Positions 1 to 6,325 of a stretch of DNA of 13,098 nt are shown here, in pieces (the stretch's first letter is position 1; every line of letters starts with the position of its first letter). Source of the stretch: an uncultured Dysosmobacter sp. (GTDB taxonomy: Bacteria; Bacillota; Clostridia; Oscillospirales; Oscillospiraceae); the NCBI GenBank assembly GCA_934563745.1, contig CAKTHE010000035.1:1-13098 (forward strand), in the 5' to 3' direction. The notes below the pieces were generated by a model, which made no database searches, was not told the DNA's origin, and saw only the letters and a program-made list of their open reading frames with translations. The translations under genes and the position numbers were made by a program.

Positions 1-58
1 GGTGGCACATGGCGATGATCGCTTTTTCCGTTCCCAGTACTTCTTTTAACCAGCTCAT
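1..58 (-). CDS. BtpA/SgcQ-family protein, N-terminal fragment
   Basis: Only the first 19 codons are inside the window; the gene runs off the left edge. The visible residues, MSWLKEVLGTEKAIIAMCH, match what I recall of the conserved start of BtpA/SgcQ proteins (TIM-barrel family; E. coli SgcQ begins almost identically). The start is supported by an AAAGGAAG ribosome site about 7 bases upstream. The gene is the sixth of a minus-strand operon with a sugar-type ABC importer and a DeoR regulator, starting 48 bases after the regulator stops. BtpA/SgcQ proteins often sit in carbohydrate uptake operons, as in the E. coli sgc cluster, but their reaction is not established. The family call rests on 19 residues, so it is likely but not certain. 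Confidence 0.7.
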   Translation of the reverse strand, partial: MSWLKEVLGTEKAIIAMCH

Positions 59-106
59 TGTTTTGCTTCCTTTCTTTGTTGAATGCAAGGGCCGTTCCCG
101 CCGCGC

Positions 107-880
107 TCAGACGCAGATCGTGTTGGGAACGTGCTTTTTCAGAATACGGACCGTTTTTTCCTCAAGCCCCCGGTCGGTGATGATCATGTCCAGCGCCTGC
201 AGATCACAGATTTTTGCCAGGGCATTGGCGCAGAATTTGCTGCTGTCTGCCGCCAGGATCGTCATTTTTCCGCAGTGGGCAATGCATTTTTTCACGCCGA
301 CGGCCGCGTAGTTGGAGTTGTACACGCCGCCCTCCGGATCCACCGCGTCGCAGCCCATGAAGGCCTTGTCTACATGGAAGGAGTGGATCACCTGCTCTGT
401 GATGTCTCCCACCAGGGCACTGTACTGATCCCGAAGGACACCGCCGGTCACGATCAGGGAAACGGAGGGGTCAAAGGAGACGGAGCGAACGATGTCCAGG
501 TTGTTGGTGACAATGACCAGGTTTTTATGCCCGGTCAACTCCTGGGCGATGAAATTGGCGGTGGTCCCGGAGTCCAGGAACAGGCTTTCTCCGTTTTTCA
601 CCAGGGAAGCGGCGTAAGCGGCGATGCGCTTTTTTTCACGCAGCATCAGGGTCATTTTCTCGCTGTGATGATGCTCCAGGGCGGTGCTTCTGACCCGGAC
701 CGCCCCGCCGTGGACCCGGTCGACCAGGCCAAGCCTTGCCAATGCGTCGAAATCCCGGCGGATGGTCGCTTCCGATACGGGGTACATGCCGCTGAAGTCA
801 CGAATGTCTGCGCTTCCGCTTGTGTTGATGGCATCCAGAATTTTTTGCTGACGGGCGTTGAGAACGTGGCTTGGTTCCAT
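107..880 (-). CDS. DeoR/GlpR-family transcriptional regulator
   Basis: A 257-residue DNA-binding regulator of the usual length for the family. Residues 8-61 form the DeoR winged helix-turn-helix, with the typical 'ARQQKIL', 'SEATIRRD' and 'VHGGAV' stretches. Residues 75-235 are the DeoR sensor domain, with the phosphosugar-site motif DSGTT at 103-107 and TGG at 145-147. Such proteins usually repress sugar operons and are released by a phosphorylated sugar. The start has AGGAGG 6 bases upstream. It follows the second permease gene by 51 bases and precedes the BtpA/SgcQ gene, so it is probably co-transcribed and likely controls this transporter operon. The effector is unknown. The 51-base gap can form a GC-rich hairpin without a T-run, so it is not a terminator. 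Confidence 0.93.
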   Translation of the reverse strand: MEPSHVLNARQQKILDAINTSGSADIRDFSGMYPVSEATIRRDFDALARLGLVDRVHGGAVRVRSTALEHHHSEKMTLMLREKKRIAAYAASLVKNGESLFLDSGTTANFIAQELTGHKNLVIVTNNLDIVRSVSFDPSVSLIVTGGVLRDQYSALVGDITEQVIHSFHVDKAFMGCDAVDPEGGVYNSNYAAVGVKKCIAHCGKMTILAADSSKFCANALAKICDLQALDMIITDRGLEEKTVRILKKHVPNTICV

Positions 881-931
881 CCTGTACCTCCTGAATGATT
901 GATGGGACGGCTGGAGCCGCCCGGACCGGGC

Positions 932-1936
932 TTACTCCTTCCCGGCCGGGGCGGATTTTTTGCGTTTGATCCGGGGCTGGATTACATTCAGGACCATCAC
1001 AAGGACCAGCAGGACGCCCCAGGTAAAGTCCTTCATAAAGGAGCTGACGTGAAGCAGATTAAACCCGCTGGAAAGAAACTGCAGGGTGATGATCGCCATA
1101 AAGATCCCGATGGCCTTGCCGCCGCCTCCGCTGGGGTTGACGCCGCCCAGAACGGCCACCAGCAGGGCCTGCAGACCGTAAGAGGAGCCAAAATCCGCCT
1201 TGGCGGTGTTGATGCGGCTGAGCATGATGATGCCGGCAACCGACGAGATCAGGCCGCTGACCAGATACGTGGAGAAAACCACCTTGGTGTTGTTGATCGC
1301 GGAGAAGAACGACGCCACGGGGTTGGTCCCGTAAATGTGAAGCTTATAGCCCAGCTTGGTTTTCGTCAGGCAGTAGGACAGCAGCACAATGGCCAGAATG
1401 AACAGGATCAACGGGACGGGGATCCCGAAGACCGACCCGTTTCCGATCAGCATGAACTGCGCGGGGAATCCGCTGATGGCGCTGCCCTTGGTCAAGACCA
1501 CGCCGATGCCGGTAAACAGGTTGGAGGTGCCCAGGGTCGCCAGCATAGGGGTGATGTTCAGCCCGGCGACCAGCAGCGCGTTCATGGCGCCGCAGATAAG
1601 TCCGGTGAGCAAAGCCGCCAGGATCGCGATGACCACCAGCATCCAGGGCGAGCTTCCGCTTTCCAGGCCGCTGCGCATGATCAGGGCGGCGACGATGCCG
1701 GAAAGGACCGCCGTACCGGTGACGGACAGGTCAATGCCGCCGCTCATCAGGACCAGCGCGGCGGAAATGGACAAAAAGCCCAGCTCGGGAAACTGAACGG
1801 CCATGGAACGGAAGTTATCGGCCGAAAGGAAGGTCTGGGGGCGGAGGGCACCCATGACGACCGTGACCAATACAAAGATCACGAACAGGCGGGTCAAATG
1901 CGGGTCCTTGCGGGCCAGTGCTTTTACTTTTTCCAT
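932..1936 (-). CDS. Sugar-type ABC transporter permease (second of two)
   Basis: An integral membrane permease of the RbsC/LsrC/RhaP type (BPD_transp_2 family), 334 residues. It has many hydrophobic segments, the conserved GGIDLSV motif after the second segment (about residues 66-72), 'LGTSNLFTGIG' in the middle, and the cytoplasmic ATPase-coupling stretch 'AVLGGVNPSGGGG' near residue 260. A basic tail follows the last helix. I chose the ATG at 1936 because AAGGAGG lies 8 bases upstream of it; a TTG two codons earlier sits almost on that ribosome site. The gene begins 13 bases after the other permease gene ends, so the two are translated together and probably form a heterodimer in the membrane. 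Confidence 0.93.
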   Translation of the reverse strand: MEKVKALARKDPHLTRLFVIFVLVTVVMGALRPQTFLSADNFRSMAVQFPELGFLSISAALVLMSGGIDLSVTGTAVLSGIVAALIMRSGLESGSSPWMLVVIAILAALLTGLICGAMNALLVAGLNITPMLATLGTSNLFTGIGVVLTKGSAISGFPAQFMLIGNGSVFGIPVPLILFILAIVLLSYCLTKTKLGYKLHIYGTNPVASFFSAINNTKVVFSTYLVSGLISSVAGIIMLSRINTAKADFGSSYGLQALLVAVLGGVNPSGGGGKAIGIFMAIITLQFLSSGFNLLHVSSFMKDFTWGVLLVLVMVLNVIQPRIKRKKSAPAGKE

Positions 1937-1949
1937 ATCCAACCCCTCC

Positions 1950-2936
1950 TTATGCTTTCTTGCGCTTTTTATAGCGGTAGATCTGCGTGGCGGTGCCGAC
2001 GATGATGATGATGCCGACCACGGCGTCCTGCCAGAAGGTCGGGACCTTCAGCATGACCAGACTGTTCTGGACCAGGGTCAGCAGCAGAACGCCCAGCAGC
2101 GTGCCGACGGTGTTGCCGAAGCCGCCGCCCACCCGCGGACCACCCAGAACGACCGCGGCAATGACGTTCAGCTCGCGGCCGACCAGGTCAAAGGGGTTGC
2201 TCATGCGCTGATAGGAGGCGTGGATCACGCCGCCCATACCGGAAATGGCGCCGGCAAAGGCATAGACGAACAACAATACCAGAAACGGGTTGAAGCCTAC
2301 CCGCTCGGCGGAGGATTCGCTTCCGCCCACGCAGTAGATGCTGCGGCCCAGAGTGGTTTTTTTCAGAATAAACGTTGTGACCAGGATCACGGCCAGCAGG
2401 ATCAAAACGCCGAAATGAAGATTGGCCCTGCCGCCGTCGGCGGTTTCCAGGGATAAGATATTGAAGCGCGAAAAGGCGATCATGCTGCCGGGGATATTAT
2501 TCAGCTGGCGTGCGCCGATAAAGGATTGGCAAAAGCCCTTGATGATGTTGCTGGTGCCCAGTGTGACGATCATGGCGGGCAGCTTGAACTTGCCCACAAA
2601 AACGGCGTTCATCATGCCCAGCAGGGCTCCGATCACGACCCCAATCAGCAGCAGGGCCCAGAAGGGCGCATCCGGGAAATAGGTGCCGCCGAACCGGGCG
2701 ATGGAGTGCATCGCGAACAGCGCGATGGCCATAAAGGACAGGTCGATTCCGCCGGAGATCATCACCACCAGAGAGCCCATGGCAAAGATCCCGGTTTCAA
2801 CCAGGCTGCGGGAAATGTCAAAAATATTGGTCAGGGAGAAGAACGCGGGGTTTATGGCGCCGAAGACCAGGCACAGGGCCACAATAATGACGAACAGAAA
2901 AAACTCGTTCGTTTTTACAATTTTATTCAACTTCAT
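1950..2936 (-). CDS. Sugar-type ABC transporter permease (first of two)
   Basis: A second BPD_transp_2 permease, 328 residues, clearly homologous in layout but divergent in sequence from its downstream neighbour. The hydrophobic start (residues 11-30) is followed by GGIDLS at 62-67, 'TLGTSNIIKG' in the middle, and 'VVLGGPRVGGGFG' as the ATPase-coupling loop. It ends in a basic KKRKK tail. GGAGG lies about 8 bases before the ATG. It starts 12 bases after the ATPase gene. Two unlike permeases with one ATPase and one binding protein is the arrangement of Lsr (autoinducer-2) and Rha (rhamnose) importers, in contrast to the single RbsC of ribose systems. The transported substrate cannot be read from this protein. 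Confidence 0.93.
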   Translation of the reverse strand: MKLNKIVKTNEFFLFVIIVALCLVFGAINPAFFSLTNIFDISRSLVETGIFAMGSLVVMISGGIDLSFMAIALFAMHSIARFGGTYFPDAPFWALLLIGVVIGALLGMMNAVFVGKFKLPAMIVTLGTSNIIKGFCQSFIGARQLNNIPGSMIAFSRFNILSLETADGGRANLHFGVLILLAVILVTTFILKKTTLGRSIYCVGGSESSAERVGFNPFLVLLFVYAFAGAISGMGGVIHASYQRMSNPFDLVGRELNVIAAVVLGGPRVGGGFGNTVGTLLGVLLLTLVQNSLVMLKVPTFWQDAVVGIIIIVGTATQIYRYKKRKKA

Positions 2937-2948
2937 CGCGGTCCCTCC

Positions 2949-4442
2949 TCATTCTGCGCTGATCAGATATTGCTCCAGCTCCTCCGCGGTGACGGTGCTG
3001 CTGAGCACCTCGCGGCGGACCTCGCCTTTTTTCATCACGAGAATGCGGTTGCACAGGGTCACGATCTCACCGATGTCGTCGGAGATGACAATGATCCCAA
3101 TGCCTTTCCGGGCCAGAGACTTGATGACCTGATGGATCTGCTGCTTGGAGCCGACATCCACGCCCACGGTGGGACAGTTCAGGATCAGAAGCTTGGGATG
3201 CGTGGCCAGCCACTTGGCCAGGACGATCCGCTGCTGATTGCCGCCGGACAGGTTGGAAGCCGGGATCGTGGCGTTTTCGGCGGCGATGTCCAGCTCTTTG
3301 AGCCAATCCTCCGTGACCTGAACCAGCTTTTTGTGGTCCAGCCGAATGCCGTCGGCCAGCTCGTCAATGGCAGCGGCCGTCACGTTGTCGCTGAGGGAGC
3401 GGGTCAAAAACAGCCCCTCGCTCAAACGGTCCTCCGGCACATAGCCGATCCCCAGCCGGTGCGCGTCCAGTACGCTGCCGATCCGGACCTCTTTTTCGTC
3501 CAAGAAGATCTGCCCGGTTGTGGCGCCGATCCCGAACAGGGCCTTGGCGAGCTCGGTGCGTCCGCAGCCAAGCTGCCCGGTAATCCCCAGGATCTCATGG
3601 GAATAAAGTGCGAAGGAGACATCCCGGAACGCGCCCGCCATGCTGAGATTTTCCAGCCGGAGCAGCGGCGCGGGGTGCGCCTCATCCTTGGTGTAGGCGT
3701 ACGGCTCAGCAGGGATCTCGCGCCCGGTCATGTGATAGACCAGGCTGTTGCGGTCAAACTCGCTCAGGGGCGCATCCAGCACCTTCCGCCCGTTGCGGAG
3801 GATGGCGATCTTTTCGGATACGGCCATGACCTCCTCCAGCTTATGGCTGACAAAGATCACGGCGATGCCCCGTTCCTTCAGGGACTCGACGATTTTGTAC
3901 AGAGCCAGGATCTCCTTGTACGTCAGCGCGGTGGTGGGCTCGTCCATCACCAGCAGCTGCGCATCCTGTGCGATGCCGCGGGCGATGGCCACCAGCTGCT
4001 TGCCGGCGACCGGCAGATTCTCCACATTTACATCCAGGGGAAGATCCACGCCGATGCGGTTTAGGGCGTCGGCGGCGATCCGCTCCATCTCCCGGCGGTT
4101 CACGATTCGTTTCCGTGCGGAGACGATGCTGGAAAGTGCGATGTTTTCCGCCACGCTCAGGTTCGGGAAAACGGAAAAGTCCTGATAAATGATCTGGACG
4201 CCCGCCTTGATGGATTCTGTGGGGGTAAGCCGGGTGTACGGCTTCCCGTTCAGCAAAATCTCGCCCGCATCCGGGGTGTACACGCCGGACATAACTTTGA
4301 TCAGGGTGGATTTTCCGGAGCCGTTCTCACCCATCAGACAGTAGGCCTCGCCTTTGTCGATTGAAAAACTTACATCCTGAAGGGCCTTGACGCCTCCGAA
4401 TGTTTTACTGATGTGCCGCAATTCCAAAAAAGGTGCGCTCAT
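2949..4442 (-). CDS. Two-domain ATPase of a sugar-type ABC importer
   Basis: A 497-residue tandem ABC ATPase of the RbsA/MglA/LsrA class that powers uptake from the cytoplasmic face of the permeases. Domain 1 has Walker A GENGSGKST (38-46), Q-loop Gln87, Walker B LLVMDEPT (163-170) and switch His200; its signature is degenerate (VAGKQ, 145-149). Domain 2 has a degenerate Walker A (GQLGCGRTE, 289-297), a good signature LSGGN (398-402), and an unusual Walker B in which the usual Asp-Glu is Asn422-Cys423 (LILNCPT). One composite ATP site therefore looks intact and the other fully degenerate. I chose the ATG at 4442 because AGGAG lies about 7 bases upstream; an ATG five codons earlier has no ribosome site. 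It follows the binding-protein gene across a terminator-like hairpin. Confidence 0.95.
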   Translation of the reverse strand: MSAPFLELRHISKTFGGVKALQDVSFSIDKGEAYCLMGENGSGKSTLIKVMSGVYTPDAGEILLNGKPYTRLTPTESIKAGVQIIYQDFSVFPNLSVAENIALSSIVSARKRIVNRREMERIAADALNRIGVDLPLDVNVENLPVAGKQLVAIARGIAQDAQLLVMDEPTTALTYKEILALYKIVESLKERGIAVIFVSHKLEEVMAVSEKIAILRNGRKVLDAPLSEFDRNSLVYHMTGREIPAEPYAYTKDEAHPAPLLRLENLSMAGAFRDVSFALYSHEILGITGQLGCGRTELAKALFGIGATTGQIFLDEKEVRIGSVLDAHRLGIGYVPEDRLSEGLFLTRSLSDNVTAAAIDELADGIRLDHKKLVQVTEDWLKELDIAAENATIPASNLSGGNQQRIVLAKWLATHPKLLILNCPTVGVDVGSKQQIHQVIKSLARKGIGIIVISDDIGEIVTLCNRILVMKKGEVRREVLSSTVTAEELEQYLISAE

Positions 4443-4516
4443 ATCTCCACTCCTCATCGTTCAAGTTGCGTTCCGGGGCTGCCGTCACCGGAGACAGAAG
4501 GGGACAGACTGTGCTT

Positions 4517-4560
4517 ATAAAACGGTGCGCGCCGGAGCTTTCCGACGCGCACCCCGTTTG
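4517..4560 (-). terminator. Intercistronic hairpin with T-run after the binding-protein gene
   Basis: On the minus strand a 17-19 nt stem forms between 4541-4559 and 4520-4536. It has a two-base bulge and a U-G wobble that exists only in minus-strand RNA, a 4-base loop, and is followed by TTTTAT. It lies between the binding-protein stop (4589) and the ATPase start (4442) inside one operon. It probably acts as a leaky terminator or 3' stabiliser, so that more binding protein is made than transporter. Confidence 0.7.
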
Positions 4561-4588
4561 TTTATTGGGAGATTATGAATCGGCAGAA

Positions 4589-5641
4589 TCAGCCGGCAAT
4601 GTAGGGGTCGGTCTTGTAGTTGTCCACGGTGAAGTCCAGCCAAGCGTTGCCATAGATGACCTTGCCGTCCACAACGACATTTTCATAACCGGTGGCGCCC
4701 AGGTTGTCGCCGGTAGAGACCGTGCCGCCCTCGGCAACGATCTTGGCGACCTCGCACATGGCGTAGCTGGTCTGAGCGGTATCCCAGGAGGAGTACATGT
4801 CGATGGCGCCGCTTTCCAGATAAGCGCCGGCCACGTCGGCCACGCTGGTGCCGATGACGGAGATATCATCCTGCTTGCCGGCTTCCTCAACGGCCAGGGC
4901 CGCACCGGCGGGATCGATGACGGAGCAGCCGATGATGCCCTTGAGATCGGAGTAGGTCTTCAGCAGCTCCTGCGTCTTGGTATAAGCGGTATCGTGGTCC
5001 TCGCCGGACTCAACGAAGTCGCAGACCAGGTGCATGTTGGGATAATTCGCTTCCTGATAGGCAACGGCGGCCTTGGCCCATTCCATATGGGTCTGCGCCT
5101 GGACGGAGCCGACGATGATGGCATAGCCGCCCTCGCCGTTGCACAGCTTGGCCAGTTCTTCCATCAGGTGTTCACCGTAGGCCTTGTTTTCAAACGCCTC
5201 GATGTCATAGTTGACATTCTCGGCACCCGGGGCCTCGTGGGTAATGACGATGATGCCCTTATCCATGGCTTCCTTCATGGCGACTTCCAGAGTCTCGGTG
5301 GAGTTGGGGACGATCTGGATCACGTCGGCGCCTTCGGTGATGGCATCCTTCACGGACTGCAGCTGCAGGGCAGCGTCTGCGGTGGAAGGACCGCTCTGAT
5401 AGAACTTGCCGCCGTTGGCAGCGACCCACTCGTCACCGCCGGTGATCATGCGGTCGAACCAGGCCACGCCGATCAGCTTGGGAATGCTGACAATGTTCAG
5501 ATCCACAGTGGGTTCCGCGCTGCCGGAGCCTGCTGCGCTGCCAGAACTGGCCGCGCCGCCGTTGGAGCTGCCGCCGCATGCGGCCAGGGACAGCGTCATG
5601 GCGACCGCCATCAGCAGGGCTAAGAGATTGCGTTTTTTCAT
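4589..5641 (-). CDS. Lipoprotein substrate-binding protein of the ABC importer
   Basis: A 350-residue extracellular binding protein (Peripla_BP_4 type, LsrB/RhaS-like). The signal peptide (residues 1-21) ends in the lipobox LAAC with Cys22 as the lipidated residue; a Gly/Ser/Ala tether follows to about residue 45. The mature domain begins 'VSIPKLIGVAWF', close to LsrB's 'FIPKLVGVGFF', and shows the two-lobed type-I pattern ('GADVIQIVPNS', 'DPAGAALAVEEAG'). By eye it keeps the first LsrB ligand lysine (Lys55), but acidic contacts appear changed (ITHEAPG in place of LTWDSD; SVQAQTHMEW in place of SPTVTDQNQW). Binding of autoinducer-2 is therefore doubtful; a sugar or polyol is likelier. AAGGAGG lies 8 bases before the ATG. 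It is the first gene of the operon. Confidence 0.92.
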   Translation of the reverse strand: MKKRNLLALLMAVAMTLSLAACGGSSNGGAASSGSAAGSGSAEPTVDLNIVSIPKLIGVAWFDRMITGGDEWVAANGGKFYQSGPSTADAALQLQSVKDAITEGADVIQIVPNSTETLEVAMKEAMDKGIIVITHEAPGAENVNYDIEAFENKAYGEHLMEELAKLCNGEGGYAIIVGSVQAQTHMEWAKAAVAYQEANYPNMHLVCDFVESGEDHDTAYTKTQELLKTYSDLKGIIGCSVIDPAGAALAVEEAGKQDDISVIGTSVADVAGAYLESGAIDMYSSWDTAQTSYAMCEVAKIVAEGGTVSTGDNLGATGYENVVVDGKVIYGNAWLDFTVDNYKTDPYIAG

Positions 5642-5739
5642 CGTGTTTCCTCCTTAAATTTATCATTCTCACAGGGCCTTCCTGTTTAATGAACCTGAGG
5701 ATCGCTGCCGCGGAACAAAGCGGCGGGCAGGAGCGGGGA

Positions 5740-5753
5740 TGTAAACTTTTGCA
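5740..5753. promoter_or_regulatory. cre-like site in the transporter 5' leader
   Basis: TGTAAACTTTTGCA matches the CcpA cre pattern TGWAANCGNTNWCA except at two defined positions, one in the central CG. It is also an imperfect palindrome (TGTAAA-CT-TTTGCA). It lies about 70-83 bases downstream of the proposed start of transcription, where CcpA could act as a roadblock. It may be chance. Confidence 0.3.
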
Positions 5754-5829
5754 AGATTTCCCGGAGGACCCCCTGCAAAAAGAGACAATTTCTTACGGAA
5801 CGCTGCGAAGTATGACCATTCCAAACATA

Positions 5830-5857
5830 ATTCTACAAAATATTACAGGAAATGCAA
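5830..5857 (-). promoter_or_regulatory. Candidate promoter of the ABC transporter operon
   Basis: On the minus strand, TAGAAT (5830-5835) is one base from the -10 consensus. TTGCAT (5852-5857) stands 16 bases upstream as a weak -35. The predicted start near 5823 would give a leader of about 180 nt before the binding-protein ATG. The region is locally AT-rich in an otherwise GC-rich window. A weak -35 fits a promoter that needs an activator or is tightly regulated. Confidence 0.45.
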
Positions 5858-5861
5858 TAGA

Positions 5862-5877
5862 GAATTTACACAAATTC
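5862..5877. promoter_or_regulatory. Perfect palindrome GAATTT-ACAC-AAATTC upstream of the transporter promoter
   Basis: A perfect 6-4-6 inverted repeat lies 4 bases upstream of the proposed -35 of the transporter operon. Its position and symmetry fit a dimeric regulator site, for example for the DeoR protein encoded in the same operon. No second copy was noticed, so the assignment is inference. Confidence 0.4.
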
Positions 5878-5889
5878 AAGGGATTCTGA

Positions 5890-6095
5890 ACATGGATTTA
5901 ACAGCGTGTAACCGACGAAACCGTTTACCTGTCTCTGGGCGCCGGCGGAGAAAGAAGTCCAGCTCCCGGCGGAGGGCCCGGAGAAAGCGGCCTGCTTCAT
6001 TTCTACAGCTTTTGAAAAATACGTAGCGCATCCTGCGGTAAGATCAGCTTGTCCCCGCGAGAGGGGGCCGTGATCAAGAAAGGAGGGCGCAGGCG
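5890..6095. other. Rest of the intergenic region between transporter operon and plus-strand genes
   Basis: The gap between the divergent genes is about 450 bases (5642-6095). The part from 5642 to 5880 is the transporter leader and control region. From 5890 to 6095 I see no convincing plus-strand promoter: TTGAAA near 6015 and TAAGAT near 6042 are 21 bases apart, too far. I see no riboswitch motif and no gene until the ribosome site at 6079. Confidence 0.5.
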
Positions 6096-6272
6096 ATGAG
6101 CGTGTGGATCCTGTTTGCATGGTGTATGGGTGCTGCTGCCGGCCGGGCGGTGTTCCGGGCGGAAGAGACCCGGAAGAAGGCGGTGCGCGGAGGGACGAAG
6201 CGGGCGGCATTCGGCCTGTCCCGGAATCCGTCCGGCCGCGCCCCACCACGGACGCCGGCACGGTCACGCTGA
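6096..6272 (+). CDS. Possible 58-residue small membrane-anchored basic peptide
   Basis: A short open frame with AAAGGAGG 9-10 bases before its ATG, as good a ribosome site as the annotated genes have. The peptide begins with a short hydrophobic stretch (residues 3-17, VWILFAWCMGAAAG) and continues as an Arg/Lys-rich, Pro-containing tail. I do not recognise it. It ends 53 bases before the SLH-protein ATG on the same strand, so it could be its upstream partner or an upstream ORF that affects its expression. Against it: GC-rich DNA opens frames by chance, and the C-terminal half has no obvious structure. The ribosome site is the main support. Confidence 0.4.
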   Translation: MSVWILFAWCMGAAAGRAVFRAEETRKKAVRGGTKRAAFGLSRNPSGRAPPRTPARSR

Positions 6273-6325
6273 CCCGTGCGCCGGCGCGCCCGTTTGAAAG
6301 ATAAAGAAGAATGGAGGATTTGAGA

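Noticed and set aside
899..2005. Long plus-strand open frame (368 codons) opposite the permease genes
   Set aside because: It is antisense to a well-recognised permease, has a Gln/Gly/Asp/His-rich low-information composition and no ribosome site; GC-rich codon use opens the opposite frame.
2526..4064. 512-codon plus-strand open frame opposite the ATPase gene
   Set aside because: Same reason: shadow of a gene with clear ABC motifs; it has no family features of its own and spans two real genes.
4433..5623. 396-codon plus-strand open frame opposite the binding-protein gene
   Set aside because: Antisense to a lipoprotein gene with signal peptide, lipobox and ribosome site.
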